Assembly (NCBI GenBank): GCA_030704615.1
Contig: CM060733.1
Coordinates: 72,230,001-72,294,000 of the forward strand
DNA: 64,000 nt
Direction: 5' to 3'
DNA from: Takakia lepidozioides
Taxonomy: Eukaryota; Streptophyta; Takakiopsida; Takakiales; Takakiaceae
The translations under genes were made by a program, and so were the position numbers. Below the pieces are notes generated by a model. The model was not told where the DNA came from and ran no database searches. It worked only from the letters and a program-made list of their open reading frames with translations. Shown in pieces: positions 33,008 through 43,504 of the stretch (positions within the stretch are counted from its first letter, which is position 1; each line of letters starts with the position of its first letter).

Positions 33008-33464
33008 ACACATTTACTGCGACGCACCAGACGTCGCAGGAATGGATTAAACAAGAACAATTTATAATTAACAGTAATTATTTAAAATTTCAAATAAAAA
33101 GCGTCGCATGGAAACGGTGACGCCCGGGACAACGCAGCGGGGAAGCGACGCACAGGGCGTCGCTCTTGAATGTGACGTTGTGCGCGTCGCCTGTTGGGTG
33201 GTGCATGCACGAACCACATGCGACGCCTAGGTCGTTGCATGTGTTACTGACGTCAGGCGCGACGCAACACTTGGGTTCCTGGGTGGCGCAATCTGCGACC
33301 CCCCTAGCATCGCCTTAAGTCCGGAATGTGCGACGCCCCCATAGCGACGCATTTGCCACACTAGAGGCGTCGCAGATTTGCAATTTTCGCCGGGCCGAAA
33401 ATCCGCGGTTAGCGTTGCCTGGGGCGTCGTAAAACCCCCCCCCCCCAAAAAAAATGGTGTAGTG
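33008..33464. mobile_element. CACTA-like non-autonomous element with GCGACGC palindromes
   Basis: The right terminus reads TGGTGTAGTG at 33464, the reverse complement of CACTACACCA, a CACTA-type end. The body is full of GCGACGC/GCGTCGC words forming palindromes: 33017-33039 (CTGCGACG..CGTCGCAG), 33144-33164 (AGCGACGC..GCGTCGCT) and about 33217-33243. No matching CACTA terminus is visible at the left, so that end is probably eroded. It lies directly against a gypsy pol fragment. Confidence 0.55.
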
Positions 33465-33465
33465 T

Positions 33466-33890
33466 ACCCACCATGAGAACTGAATGGGGAAGGAGAATGG
33501 AATTGGAAGATTCAATTAAAGTGAGAAGACATGAATTATATCATGTAGAGGAAGTACGTGCCGATGCAATTGATAACATGACCAGAATACATATGAAAAT
33601 GAAAGATCGGTTTGATGAAGGCGGGGAGACTTGGTACTGTGGTTGCAGAAGAAAGGGAAAATTAAGGCTTCTAAGCTTAAGTCCCCATGGAAAGGACCTT
33701 ATGTCATACATAAGATGTGTGATAACAACACATCAATGTTGCATTAACAAAGAGATGCTTGGTAGAGTTAATGCCAACAAACTTAAAGGATTTAGTGGTA
33801 TCAATGACAAACCATTACAACATGATTTGAATTTTGAAGCAGAAAAGAAGCAGCGGACTACATTGATCAGCACCACCACCAGATCATGAA
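33466..33890 (+). pseudogene. gypsy Pol C-terminal fragment
   Basis: The frame from 33473 reads RRHELYHVEEVRADAIDNM and KMKDRFDEG, the segment after the integrase core in gypsy Pol. It then continues in another frame as KLKSPWKGPYVIHKMCDNN and returns to the first as EMLGRVNANKLKGF. These are the chromodomain-like C-terminal repeats of plant gypsy Pol proteins. Two frame changes make it a pseudogene. It begins immediately after the CACTA-like terminus. Confidence 0.75.
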
Positions 33891-34244
33891 GTGCATGCCA
33901 TGTGACGACAATGATGTAGCTAATGAGGGATCTAGCCCCGAGAGTTCGGAGGGCCAGGGTGAGTAGTAGGGAATTCTGAGAACTAACATCAATTTTCACA
34001 AAAAAGGCGGGGTCATCCACATGATGTTATCGTCATCACCATCACCGTCGGTGTCAATCTCACTCACATGACTATCATCACTCTCACTATCATCACTATC
34101 GCCACTCTCATCATCATCGTTCTCCCCGTCATCACCCTCAGTACCTGGCTGAACCTTAGAGGACAAACTCTTCTTCCTCCTCCTGTTCTTGAGCATCTTA
34201 CATGCCTTCATTCATGTAATGAGGCCCACATACCCATGGATCTT

Positions 34245-34247
<3 letters not shown>

Positions 34248-34286
<39 letters not shown>

Positions 34287-34320
34287 CCGGCCAAAGCCGG
34301 CGTAACTAAGAGCCACTGGT
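34248..34320. repeat. (GA)n microsatellite and SINE-like tail segment
   Basis: A (GA)16-17 run (34248-34280) is followed by AGACTCCGGCCAAAGCCGGC and GTAACTAAGAGCCACT. The latter closely matches 60631-60667 (ACTCCGGTTGAGGCCGGC..AACTAAGAGCCACT). On the minus strand this is a conserved block followed by a CT tail, as at the 3' end of some SINEs. Confidence 0.6.
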
Positions 34321-34404
34321 GGCAGTTTTGAAGCAGCAACAGGCCAGCAGCAGGCAGCAGCAGCACCCACATTTGCAAGAACTGGAACTGCAAGCTTCAA
34401 GAAA

Positions 34405-34525
34405 TCAAGACAAGTGAAGACCCTCACCTGTGCCCATCCCAAAAACCACCACATAAAGATGTGTGTTAGTGAGGATGCATCAGGTGAGTGGCAGGTCTTC
34501 ACAGTTGTTATCCATGTCAGTGCTG
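34405..34525. repeat. dispersed repeat R-TCAC, copy 1
   Basis: GACCCTCACCTG.GCCCATC...GTTAGTGAGGAT...CAGGTGA.T.(A/G)CAGGTCT is shared with 36990-37100 and 39355-39475. Confidence 0.65.
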
Positions 34526-35140
34526 AATTCTAAAGCATGTACAGATCACAATTCAAGCAAGGTAACCTCAAAGGACCTTGAGTGTTTGCGCCAGGGCGTC
34601 CAACAGATCGTCTCCAACAGAACTCAATCAAAGGAGAAGGGTTCACAGATAGAGAAGAGCTCATACAAAGTGAAAGAGCCATATTGCAATCTGTAGATTA
34701 ATAGGGGTAGAGTACTTCCCAACGAGGAGTAAAAGCGCCGCTGCAAATTTAAAAGAACCATGAGGGTCTGAGCAAAGCAATCAACGCTTTGTCGCCTACC
34801 AGAGAAGAATCTGAATAACCGCCAATGCGCATCCCAAGAGCCAGCCATCACGGGTACCGTGCAGCGGTTGGGGAGCAGATTTACACGGCGCATCATCAAG
34901 GATCCCTGAAGCACAAGTTCTGTGCTGTGAAAGGTGTCGACCTGATTAGGGCACAGATCCCCGATTTCTCATCCACGGTGGATGAAAAGTTGCGTTCTAG
35001 CAAGAGATGCACTTGTCAATGGATGACATCCGTTAAAAAAGCAATTTTTAGGGTTAGGGTATAGGCTCAAGCTTAATAACTGCCATCATCTATAATAAAT
35101 TATGGTAAAATTACTATCTCCTGGATTAAAATAGGTCACC
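34526..35140. other. gene-free region with one CATCCAC..GTGGATG palindrome
   Basis: The palindrome lies at 34970-34984. The frame at 34825-35064 has no domain signal. Confidence 0.35.
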
Positions 35141-35144
35141 ATCA

Positions 35145-35372
35145 TTCATGGAATTCATCCAGTTTGGATGAAAAAAGAGAAAATAGATGATAAACCAAAA
35201 TTTCTGCATAGTAAGGGTCACCATCCTACAATAATTTCATCTAGTTTTGGATGAAAAAAGAAATTGGGATGAAAAACCAAAATATCTGCACAGTAAGGGT
35301 CATCATCCTTCAGAAATTTCATCCAGTTTTGGATGAAAAAAGAAATTGGGATGAAAAACCACATAACCAGCA
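35145..35372. repeat. three ~80-bp tandem copies each centred on a TTTCATCC palindrome
   Basis: Palindromes TTCATCCA..TGGATGAA lie at 35154-35172, 35235-35256 and 35317-35338. Each is preceded by GGTCA(C/T)CATC and followed by AAAAAGAAATTGGGATGAAA-like text. Confidence 0.85.
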
Positions 35373-35399
35373 TCAAAAAGGTTAAAGCCATATGAAATT

Positions 35400-35670
35400 C
35401 AAAGAGTTATAGAGGGAGAGGGAGAGAGGGAAAGAGAGGGAAACAGTGGGCTAGGAAAAAATAAATAAATAAAAAATAAAAAATGGGGGGGAATTTGACT
35501 GAGCAGCTTCTGCTGCTCAGTTACTCCCCCCTCTCCCTCTATGGCTTTTTTTTTGTGAGCAGCACAAAGGAGAGGGAGAGAGAGGGAGAGAGAGGGAGAG
35601 GGAGAGAGAGAGAGGGGGAAGATACTTATGTCTTGTCGAGACATGGACAAAGACCTGACAAGGTCATAAA
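35400..35670. repeat. hairpin/purine-tract repeat (family H), copy 1
   Basis: A GAGGGAGAGGGAGAGA tract, a perfect hairpin CTGAGCAGC-TTC-GCTGCTCAG-type (about 35500-35520), a CTCCCTCT tract, GTGAGCAGCACAAAG, more purine tract, then CTTGTCGAGACATGGACAAAG. The same modules recur at 37945-38030, 40045-40280 and, inverted, at 41870-42065 and 42110-42300. Confidence 0.7.
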
Positions 35671-36985
35671 CAAAGGAAAACTGGAATCTGGCTTCCAGAC
35701 CCTCTTTTTAATCATATGTGGCACATTTTAGCAACTCGAAACAAAATTTTCTTGCTATGTGCAGTGGTAAATGGATATCTATATGTTCCCACCCCCCCAC
35801 CCTGAGATTTCATTGGCTTTGAAGTCTGGGATTTGTCATAAAGCTGACTTTTGAATGAAGAATGGTTGATAATGCCTTGTTATGAGGCTGATTTGTCGTT
35901 AATATCATCATCACCACTTCAATGCTACAACCTGTTTATATTGGCATCTTACACACCGTGTCTTAACTAGATCCACCATACTTTTTTGGCCCATAACCTA
36001 GTTCGGCTTTGGGTTCTTTGTATAATGCCATATCAAAGTGATTGATCAGCAAGTGTCCATGTCCAAATAAGGAACCATTGACCACTTTTCATAGCAAGAA
36101 ATATTTGTTCAGCTTAGGAAAGCCATTCATGATCACATAGAAGGCTTTTAAGAACAAAGTACAAGCATTTATTTGCTTAAAATCATCACCACAGCAAGGT
36201 TGATCGATCAGAGTATAACCAGTCTGCCCTAAAATAAACATCAAGTCAGTTCCTGACACCATGCTTTTTGCCTTATGATCTGGGGCAGGTATGTAAGTGC
36301 ATTGGTGGTGCTCCCACATCATGTTATCAGCCCCAAGACCAGGTTCAAGGTCTGGGGCAGTGATATCATTACCATAATAGGTTGTGATCAAATTTATAGG
36401 CCATCAACCCATTCATAGAAAACACACAGGGTCTGAATTGTTCATTCCAACAGGTCCATAAGTTGCCATGGTATCATTTATCCTAAGGCAACCTGAACAT
36501 CCGGGACTGAATCAGCTTCTTAACAAACAACAAAGGCTTACCATCATGGACATTGTCCATTACAAAAGCCGAGTAACCAAGGGCTTGTAACCGAGGATAT
36601 TATCTGGCCAAAGAAGAGGCATCCTACAAGATTACATGGCACCAGATATCCTAAACCAGCCTGCTCGTAAAAAGAGACCAGGCTTACCAGTGTTTACAAT
36701 AAAGGACACAGTCTGGTAAAAAAAAACAGATCTGCCCCACTTTGCTGCTTGGCACCAGATATCTTAAAGCCACCAGCTTGTCAAATTCTCCACCGTCACA
36801 ACAAGATGCCACAGGGAACAAGAGAGAAGCACCCAAATGACTGAGTGTCCACCATACCAGGTTAAGAACAAGAGCCATCAAGATAAAGGGAAAGAGGAAG
36901 AAAGGTTTATTCTCCCCCAAAGATACAGATGTCATGGCGTCGCTTCTTCAACTCGATTCCAATCACCTTCAAGCTTTGAAATTCA
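35671..36985. other. gene-free repeat-like DNA
   Basis: Words such as GGCACCAGATATC recur (36637, 36750). No frame here carries a recognisable domain. Confidence 0.35.
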
Positions 36986-36989
36986 TATT

Positions 36990-37100
36990 AAGTGAGGACC
37001 CTCACCTGGTCCCATCACAAGCCCCCACAAAAACCAACAGGTTAGTAAGGATTGTGGAACCCCAGGTGAATCACAGGTCTCATGCTTGTTATCGTTGTAC
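36990..37100. repeat. dispersed repeat R-TCAC, copy 2
   Basis: GAGGACCCTCACCTGGTCCC ..CAACAGGTTAGTAAGGATTG..CCCCAGGTGAATCACAGGTCT. Closest to the copy at 39355. Confidence 0.8.
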
Positions 37101-37593
37101 AACATGCATTCCAAAGCAGGAGCAGAAAGAAATCAGAGCATAAACAAGGCATCACCTTGATGGTTTGCTGAAGAGAAGCCTGCAAAATGGCTCCCAAGAC
37201 CAACAAACAACAAAACACAAAAAGAGTGGATTGCCCAAGCATTTTAACAGGTTCATTCACTTCCCTGAGGTCTTAAGATGCGCCACTGTATCTTAATGAT
37301 CAATGAAGGGCACAAAGAACGATCACAACCTGGGTAGATCGCCCGCCAACATGAGAGACAACCGCCACAGGGAAATTGAAGGCACTGCCGCCATTGCGTA
37401 CCCCAAGAGAGGAAGAAAGTACTGGAATATTGCCAGAAACCCTGCAGACCTTAATTACGCAGCACCATAGTAATCAAAGGTCCTGAATCGGGCTCAATGT
37501 GCACTCCGCCACCATCCCTCATTTCCAGCAAACCTTAAGCACGATTGTCGTGCAAAAAATTAGGGCAGGGAGGAGATGAAGCTATTTCCTCGC

Positions 37594-37618
37594 GATTTCA
37601 TCCGCACGGGATGAAATC
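37594..37618. repeat. palindrome GATTTCATCC-N5-GGATGAAATC
   Basis: Ten-base perfect arms. The TTTCATCC family recurs at 35.2-35.3, 39924-39939 and 45858-45878. Confidence 0.85.
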
Positions 37619-37944
37619 CACCAACAAACGGTTGAAAAAATCCCGATTTTCCATCCCTGTGTCATCTGCCAGGGATGACATCTAGATAGGGATGAAAATC
37701 ATTTGGCATTCATTAGGATAGAAACCTCGTGACCTTATAGGGTAATTAACCGAAATTAACCAGATTCGGACTTCATCCGTAAAGTGAAAAATCAACCGGT
37801 ATGGCTGAATTCTATTAAAGGTAAGTCCACCATCTGATGACTTCATCATCAACAAATCATCCAGTATAGATGAAATATCAAGGAAGTTAATTAGGGATTA
37901 ATTAACATATCTATGGGTTTAACCATCGGGTTTAAAAGAACCAG

Positions 37945-38030
37945 CCAGATCCATGGAGGGAGGGAGAGAGAGGGAAGATATTCATGTCATGTCAAGACAT
38001 GGACAAGACCCACTAGGGTCATTGTCAATT
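37945..38030. repeat. family H repeat, partial copy
   Basis: GGAGGGAGAGAGAGGGAAGATATTCATGTC.. then ATGTCAAGACATGGACAAGAC and GGGTCATTGTCA. It matches the distal part of copies 1 and 4. Confidence 0.7.
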
Positions 38031-39350
38031 AAAGACATAAACAACCCAAAACAGGGCACCATCTAACTTTTCCATTCTTGTCATAGCTTCCCATGAAATG
38101 ACATCACCCAATCAGTCATGATAAAACAAGGTGGGAGGGCGGGGTTTGTTCATGTAGGGGATGCAAGCATCTTGAACACCCGAGATCCGGCCATCTTGGC
38201 CAATGAATCATGTGTTCATGTGTGGGAGAAGATAAGATATTGTTGCCCTTGTGCAGGTTGCAAGGCCTCTTGGTTCAGCCTGCACACATACCTTACCAGC
38301 AGGTCATATATTGAAGGAGCATAAAAATGCTGAGGTCATGCAAAGGGCAAGGTACCATGGCCCAGCCTGCCCTATTACCATTTCAAGACACATTTTCACA
38401 CATACATCTTGGATATGACCCACAGGTTGCAGCATCTTACCTTTTCAGCCATTAATTATGGCAGGTCATGCATCAGCCAAGGCATAAGGACCAGCCTGCA
38501 ATTTGTCAGAATCACAATATGCCACCAAGCAGTCCTACTTGGGCATGATGAAATAAACTCCATATCATTTGTATTCACCCCGAGACATGTGATCATACAA
38601 GGTGTCAAGGGAATGTGAACTCAGCCTGTCACTTGTCGGCACCAGAGGTGCTTTTCCATAGACCAATACGAAAGGGGAAACTCCTGTTGCGGAGTGTTCT
38701 GTGTTATTATACAAAAAGTGTATTATAACAGAACTCTGCCGCGTCTAAGTGTTCCATCCAGTCTGATTGTACATACAAGCAGCTTGAACAGCCGAGATCC
38801 AGCCTCTTTTGCATATAAAAAACCAGATTGCAAGTCATAGGCCTGATGTCATGACAAAGCCAAAACTATAGGTAGGATCCCATTACAGCTTACCATCCTC
38901 ATCCTTCAAGAGTTCCATGCTAAAGCATACAAAGAACACCTCACTGTGATCCAGTACTCAACAGAAACAGGCCCGAAAAGGAGCAGGTCGGTGCCTTATC
39001 AGGCTGCTGCCGTACCCTTCAAGGCCACCATGTCCATAGAGACCCAAAACCGCCAAAAACATACCACCTAAAACCATATCCTCTTTGGCCAAAAGAACTT
39101 ACAACCTAGCTCAATAATCCACAGGCCCTGCTGTCAAAGATCAAGAGGTAGGGTATGGTTTGTATGCAAGCCTCAGGAGACAGGCCAATCAGGCCGAGCT
39201 GCGCATCGACGGCAGAACGACAAAGGCCAAAAACCAGGTTGTAGCATGCCAAACCAGGAGCAGTCGGGTTGAAATCGGGGCTGCAGCAGCCACCTCACAG
39301 CACAAAAACCCACAGGTCTTCTCAGCCCATATCCCAATCTGCATGCTCAA
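38031..39350. other. gene-free repeat-like DNA
   Basis: Diverged direct repeats (GCTTGAACAGCCGAGATCC at 38779, ATCTTGAACACCCGAGATCC at 38169) and recurring CAGCCTG words. No supported gene. Confidence 0.4.
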
Positions 39351-39354
39351 GAAT

Positions 39355-39475
39355 CTTCAAAGTAGGTGAGGATCCTTACCTGGTCCCATCACAAGCCCCC
39401 CCAAAAACCAACAGGTTAGTGAGGATTGTGGAACCCCAGGTGAATCACAGACCCTCACACTAATCATCGATGTCA
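39355..39475. repeat. dispersed repeat R-TCAC, copy 3
   Basis: GTGAGGATCCTTACCTGGTC..CAACAGGTTAGTGAGGATTG..CCCCAGGTGAATCACAGACC. Confidence 0.8.
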
Positions 39476-39923
39476 ACTAAGAAACTCAAAAGCAAGAGAA
39501 AAGATAAGAACATGAGAATCCCTAAACTCCAAAGGCACCTTAAGCGATTGGGGAAGAGGGTTATGCGCCATCACCACCCAGCAGCAAGCCGCCTCCACAA
39601 AGCACATAAGCAATGAAGCAAAGCAGGCACAATGCGCAAGCAGGCACTATAGAAAGGAGGGAGAGACCATCATAAGCATCCTTGCTAAGCACAGAAAAAG
39701 CCAGAGGAGGGAAGATGCCACTGCATTTATAGCGGTGTTTCCCGCTGCAAGAGAGACAAGGCGCCGCCTTCGCGCCCCCCAGGCGCGCTCGTCCAGCATG
39801 GGTACGACACCACAACGGGGCAGCCACCGAAGCACGTCCGCCATAACACTCTCCTCGCGAGCTCAGAAGCACGTCGCATGCTTCTGACAGTGGGAGAGAC
39901 GACATAGGGTTGTCCCCCGATTA

Positions 39924-39939
39924 TTCATCCGTGGATGAA
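39924..39939. repeat. palindrome TTCATCCGTGGATGAA
   Basis: TTCATCC-GT-GGATGAA; a member of the TTTCATCC family. Confidence 0.85.
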
Positions 39940-40044
39940 AAACAATAGGACGCATCCGTATACCCTGACGGATTTCATCCGCAGCAATGTTAAAAATAGG
40001 TTTTAGGGGTAGGGGTTAGGGATAGGGGGCAAAAGAAATTAAAA

Positions 40045-40280
40045 AATAAGTTTTGGGGGGGGGGGGGGACTGAGCAGCAGCAGGCTGCTCTCAGCCCCCT
40101 CCCCACCTTTACATTTTTGGTTTTTGGAAAGTGGGGGGGTGAAAGCAGCAGCAGCAAGTACGCTATCAGCCCCCCCCTCCTTTTCTTTTTTGTTTATCAG
40201 CAGAGAGAGAAAGGGGGAGAGGGAGAAGGAGAAAAAGATAGAGGGAGAGGGAGAGAGGGGGAGGGGAGAGTCGTTTCTTG
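40045..40280. repeat. family H repeat upstream of the SWIM gene
   Basis: G run, GACTGAGCAGCAGCAGGCTGCTC hairpin, CCCCTCC, a second CAGCAGCAGC block, TTATCAGCAGAGAGAG and a long GA-rich tract. It ends about 65 bp before the SWIM ORF start. Confidence 0.7.
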
Positions 40281-40343
40281 TTTGTTTTTGGCGTATGAAA
40301 TGAGACGGTAGTAGTGTTGTGGGCGCAGGGATAAGCTCGGAGT

Positions 40344-41183
40344 ATGGGGAAGGACAAGGGGCCGCCGAAGGACAAGGGCCGGAAGGGGCCGCCAAAGGAC
40401 AAGGAGAAGGCGCCTCCCATGGAGAAAGAGAAGGCGTCGGCGAAAGACCAAAAATTGTCTGCCGCTAAGGTAGAGAGGCCTAACAACCCTTTTGTCATTG
40501 AAGGCCGTGTGACACGAGCCGCTTGGTCCAAACTCACCAGCCCTATAGGCGGCTATGTGAGAGGACCGAGCCATAAGGCCGTCGAGGCCTCCACACCCTC
40601 GAAGGTCAAGGCTGAGGATGAGCCTCCACTTCAGGGTGGTGCACCCAAAGACAGGCCAGATCCACCCCATGTATGGCCGGTGATGGTTGGTATGTCTGCC
40701 CCGGGGTTCAGACTTGTTCCCCGGGTTGATGTTCCTCAATCTCACGTGCATGCATAGTGTGCAGCTACAATCGGCAGAGTCCCAGATCGTGACTATTACC
40801 TAAAAACACAGTGGAACAGGCCGTTGAAATGCAAGAAACAAACAGCGGTTATGCGGACCAAGGTCAAGTTGGCGACCGTACGGTCCTTCCATGATGTCCC
40901 TCACCCTGGAGTTGGCCGAGTTTACAGTATGAGCACTGCAAGGTCCTCCAAAAGAGGGGAGGTCTACAACGTCGCCATCGGCACTTACCCGGAGTGCACT
41001 TGCATGGATTTCCAGAAGATGCGAAACCTGAAAGAATTTTATATTCACTGCAAGCATATTTACTATATCATCCTACGACATCTTCGAGTCTGCGCCGACT
41101 TGCCAGTGATAAACCACCCTACTTTAAGTATTAATGAGATCTGTTCCACGCTTCAGAATGACCCATGTTCTTGGTTGGAGTAG
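40344..41183 (+). pseudogene. SWIM zinc-finger protein with one in-frame stop
   Basis: The frame starts MGKDKGPPKDKGRKGPPKDK, a Lys/Pro-rich N-terminus, and continues to DVPQSHVHA before a TAG at 40755. The same frame then reads on as RVPDRDYYLKTQWNRPLKC and VKLATVRSFHDVPHPGVGRV, then EVYNVAIGTYPECTCMDF..Y.HCKHIYYIILRHL and a stop at 41183. CTC..X..CKH is the CxC..CxH pattern of the SWIM finger found in MULE transposases and FAR1-type regulators. No DDE domain is present, so this is a short SWIM-only protein, perhaps derived from a transposase. The TAG could be a real mutation or lie in a short intron. A GA-rich tract precedes the ATG. Confidence 0.6.
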
Positions 41184-41566
41184 AATTACAGTGAAATGTG
41201 TTCAGAATGGTTTGCTGATGTGCACAAGGACTGTTTCTTAGTCGGCCATTTTCTTAGGTCCATTTTGCAAACGTCCTGGCGACCTATTCCGCATTTCTTT
41301 TCCTAGTTAGGCCGGGATTTGTAAGGCTGGCGGAAAGTCCGTGCGGACTTCCAATTCAGACAGAATTCTTATTCTTCATTTGTTTGTTTTTTGGACAGTT
41401 AATTGTTCAGACCACGAGAAGTCTGTGCCGGCTGATTGCAAAAAAAATGGTATAACCAAGCCTATTTCTACTATGAATGACATGGAATCTTAAGGCATAT
41501 AGGGTTGGCTGGTGCATTTCCAACTTGAAAATGCTTTGAGCCTGGTTCTGAAGATAAATCTCCAGA

Positions 41567-41790
41567 CCTGCAATCTGCTTTTGAATTGAGTCTACAATCT
41601 GCATATGTGGTGGTAAATGTTTTATATCAAACCAAGTATCTTTCCTATGGTGAATGACTTGGAATCCCACCCAGACCTACAATCTGGTTTTTAAAATGAG
41701 GTTACAATCTGCAAGTATGGTGGTGAATGTTTTATGTCCAACCATGGTGCTTTCATAATATGAATGACCAGGAATCCCACCCTCCCACCC
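41567..41790. repeat. two ~110-bp direct repeats
   Basis: CCTGCAATCTGCTTTTGAAT..GGAATCCCACCCAGA (41567-41676) and CCTACAATCTGGTTTTTAAA..GGAATCCCACCCTCC (41677-41790) align with scattered changes. Confidence 0.75.
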
Positions 41791-41869
41791 TGTTTTTTCA
41801 GATACCCTGAGATGTAATGGGATATTCAAATGAGATGGTAAAGATGGAAGTGGTTGTTAGATGGTGCCC

Positions 41870-42065
41870 TGTAAAGGGCTGCTTTGACTTTCAATGACAA
41901 TGACCTTCGTGGTCTTGTCCATGTCTTGACATGACATGTATATCTTCCCTTTCTTTTGTGCTACTCACAAGAAAAAAAAACCAGAGAGGGAGAGAGGGGT
42001 CGTGAAAAAATGAAAAAGAAGGTTGGGGGGGGTGGTGTGTGTGTGACTGAGCTGCAGCAGCTTCT
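41870..42065. repeat. family H repeat, inverted copy
   Basis: CAATGACAATGACC..GTCTTGTCCATGTCTTGACA, TGTGCTACTCACAAG, GAGAGGGAGAGAGGGG, then GTGACTGAG-N12-CTCAGTCAC (about 42042-42071). The order is the reverse complement of the copy at 35.4 kb. Confidence 0.75.
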
Positions 42066-42109
42066 CAGTCACAAACCCCCCCCCATTTATTTATTTATTT
42101 ATTTCTAGC

Positions 42110-42300
42110 CTCCGCTCTCCCTCCCTCCCTCTCTCCAATTCTGTCCCTCTCCCTCTCTCTTCCCCTCTCTCCCTCTCTTCATTTTATTTTGTGCTGCTCA
42201 CAAGAAAAGAAAAACAGAGAGGGAGAGAGGGGTTGTGTGAAAAATGAAAAAGAAGGTGGGGGGGGGGGGGGGGGGTGACTGAGCAGAGAGAGGAGAGAGA
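42110..42300. repeat. family H repeat, second inverted copy
   Basis: CT-rich tract, TTGTGCTGCTCACAAG, GAGAGGGAGAGAGGGG, a long G run and GTGACTGAGCAG. Confidence 0.75.
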
Positions 42301-42530
42301 GAGAGAGAGGGAGGGCGCGCGCGGGTTTGAACGCCGTGGCGCATCAGCGCCCCAGAAAACGAGCCGGCGTGCGGGGTAGTTGTGCCTGGGAGAGCTCAAG
42401 AGCAGAAAAAAAAACATAGGGAGGGAGGGAGGGGAGGGAGAAAGAGTAAGAGGAAGAGAGTGAGGGAGAGAGAGATTCAGATTGAGAGATTGAGAGGGGG
42501 AGTGAGAGGCGGCCGCGGCGCGCCAGTCTG

Positions 42531-42711
42531 GTGACCCCACCGCGCAAAACCTCGGCCCGATCAGGCGCCTTCAAGAAGGGGAGAGAGAAGGGCGGGCACC
42601 TTGGCAGGAGGAGGAGAAGTCGCGGCGTCTTCGGGGAATCGCAGGGGCGTTGCTACCCGCTGCGGACGTCGCAAAGCAGGACCGCAGCTGTGTCACAACT
42701 CTGGCGCAGAG
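42531..42711 (+). CDS. possible first exon, basic protein, unknown
   Basis: After a 200-bp GA-rich tract, an open frame reads PPRKTSARSGAFKKGREKGG and RRRRSRGVFGESQGRC up to GCAGAGGTGAGT, a strong donor near 42711. There is no ATG at its head (the frame opens with GTG), so the start is uncertain. A poly-T tract follows in the presumed intron. A downstream partner may be the segment starting VMPRVYRRVTLEDSLSDVPA after an acceptor at about 43113. I do not recognise either. Confidence 0.3.
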
Positions 42712-43113
42712 GTGAGTTCAAGCTGCCCCTCGTTTTTTTTTTTTTTTTTTTTTTTAAGTTTTTGGTTTATGGGGTTTTGCAGGGATCATTTGGGTTTTTG
42801 GGTCTTTGGCTCTTAGGGTTTTAAGGGTTACATAGTTTAGTTTAGGATTTAGTTTCATAAGTCAGTTTAGGGTTAGTTATAATATAGTTTGGTTTTTAGG
42901 GTTTTTATTTTTTGTGGGTGGGGACATATGGATTTACGCGTTTGTAGGGTTTTTTTTTCAAGGTTTTACTAGGGTTGGGAATGTAACTCCACCGGAGGTT
43001 ACAGCGGGTCACAATATGGTTGGGAGTAACGTAACTCCACTGGAGGGGGGGATACAGTTAATTAGGCTTTTAGAGTCAAGATGCAATAATTCCTCTACCT
43101 CTCTCTCGTGCTA

Positions 43114-43500
43114 GGTCATGCCACGTGTTTATCGACGTGTCACGCTTGAGGATTCGCTGTCAGACGTACCGGCTGTGCCACAACCACTGGTTGAGGGTGA
43201 GACAGCATGTTTGCCTCGCTCGTCCGCGAGTTAGGCGGCATTGCCATGTCCACCCTTTGCCCCCACGGCCACCACCCCGAGGTCGTAGGCCGCCGAGTCC
43301 AGAGGCACGAGCCCCGGGGAGACCCTGCCTCGACCGCCTCCCCAAGATTGAGTGTTGGTGCAATTTGTGTTGGGCACGACTACCGCCTGGGAGCACCAAA
43401 CCGATGATGCGGCGACCCCATGTTGTGCAAAAAGATTACCGCTTCTTTTGTACGAGATTTAACAGCTATGCCTTCAGCTGCGTTTGTCTATTTTTATGCT
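43114..43500 (+). pseudogene. decayed exon-like segment
   Basis: After GTGCTAG the frame reads MPRVYRRVTLEDSLSDVPA, PQPLVEGETACLP, then Pro-rich text broken by several stops. It is GC-rich and coding-like in composition, unlike the C-rich DNA that follows. Confidence 0.3.
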
Positions 43501-43504
43501 AGCG

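Noticed and set aside
33996-34211. Minus-strand Asp/Glu-rich ORF (GDSDDSESDDS)
   Set aside because: It arises from a TCATCA-type simple sequence on the plus strand and has no splice or domain support.
35399-35731. Ser/Leu-rich and Arg/Glu-rich ORFs over the purine tract
   Set aside because: They are translations of (GA)n/(CT)n DNA on both strands.
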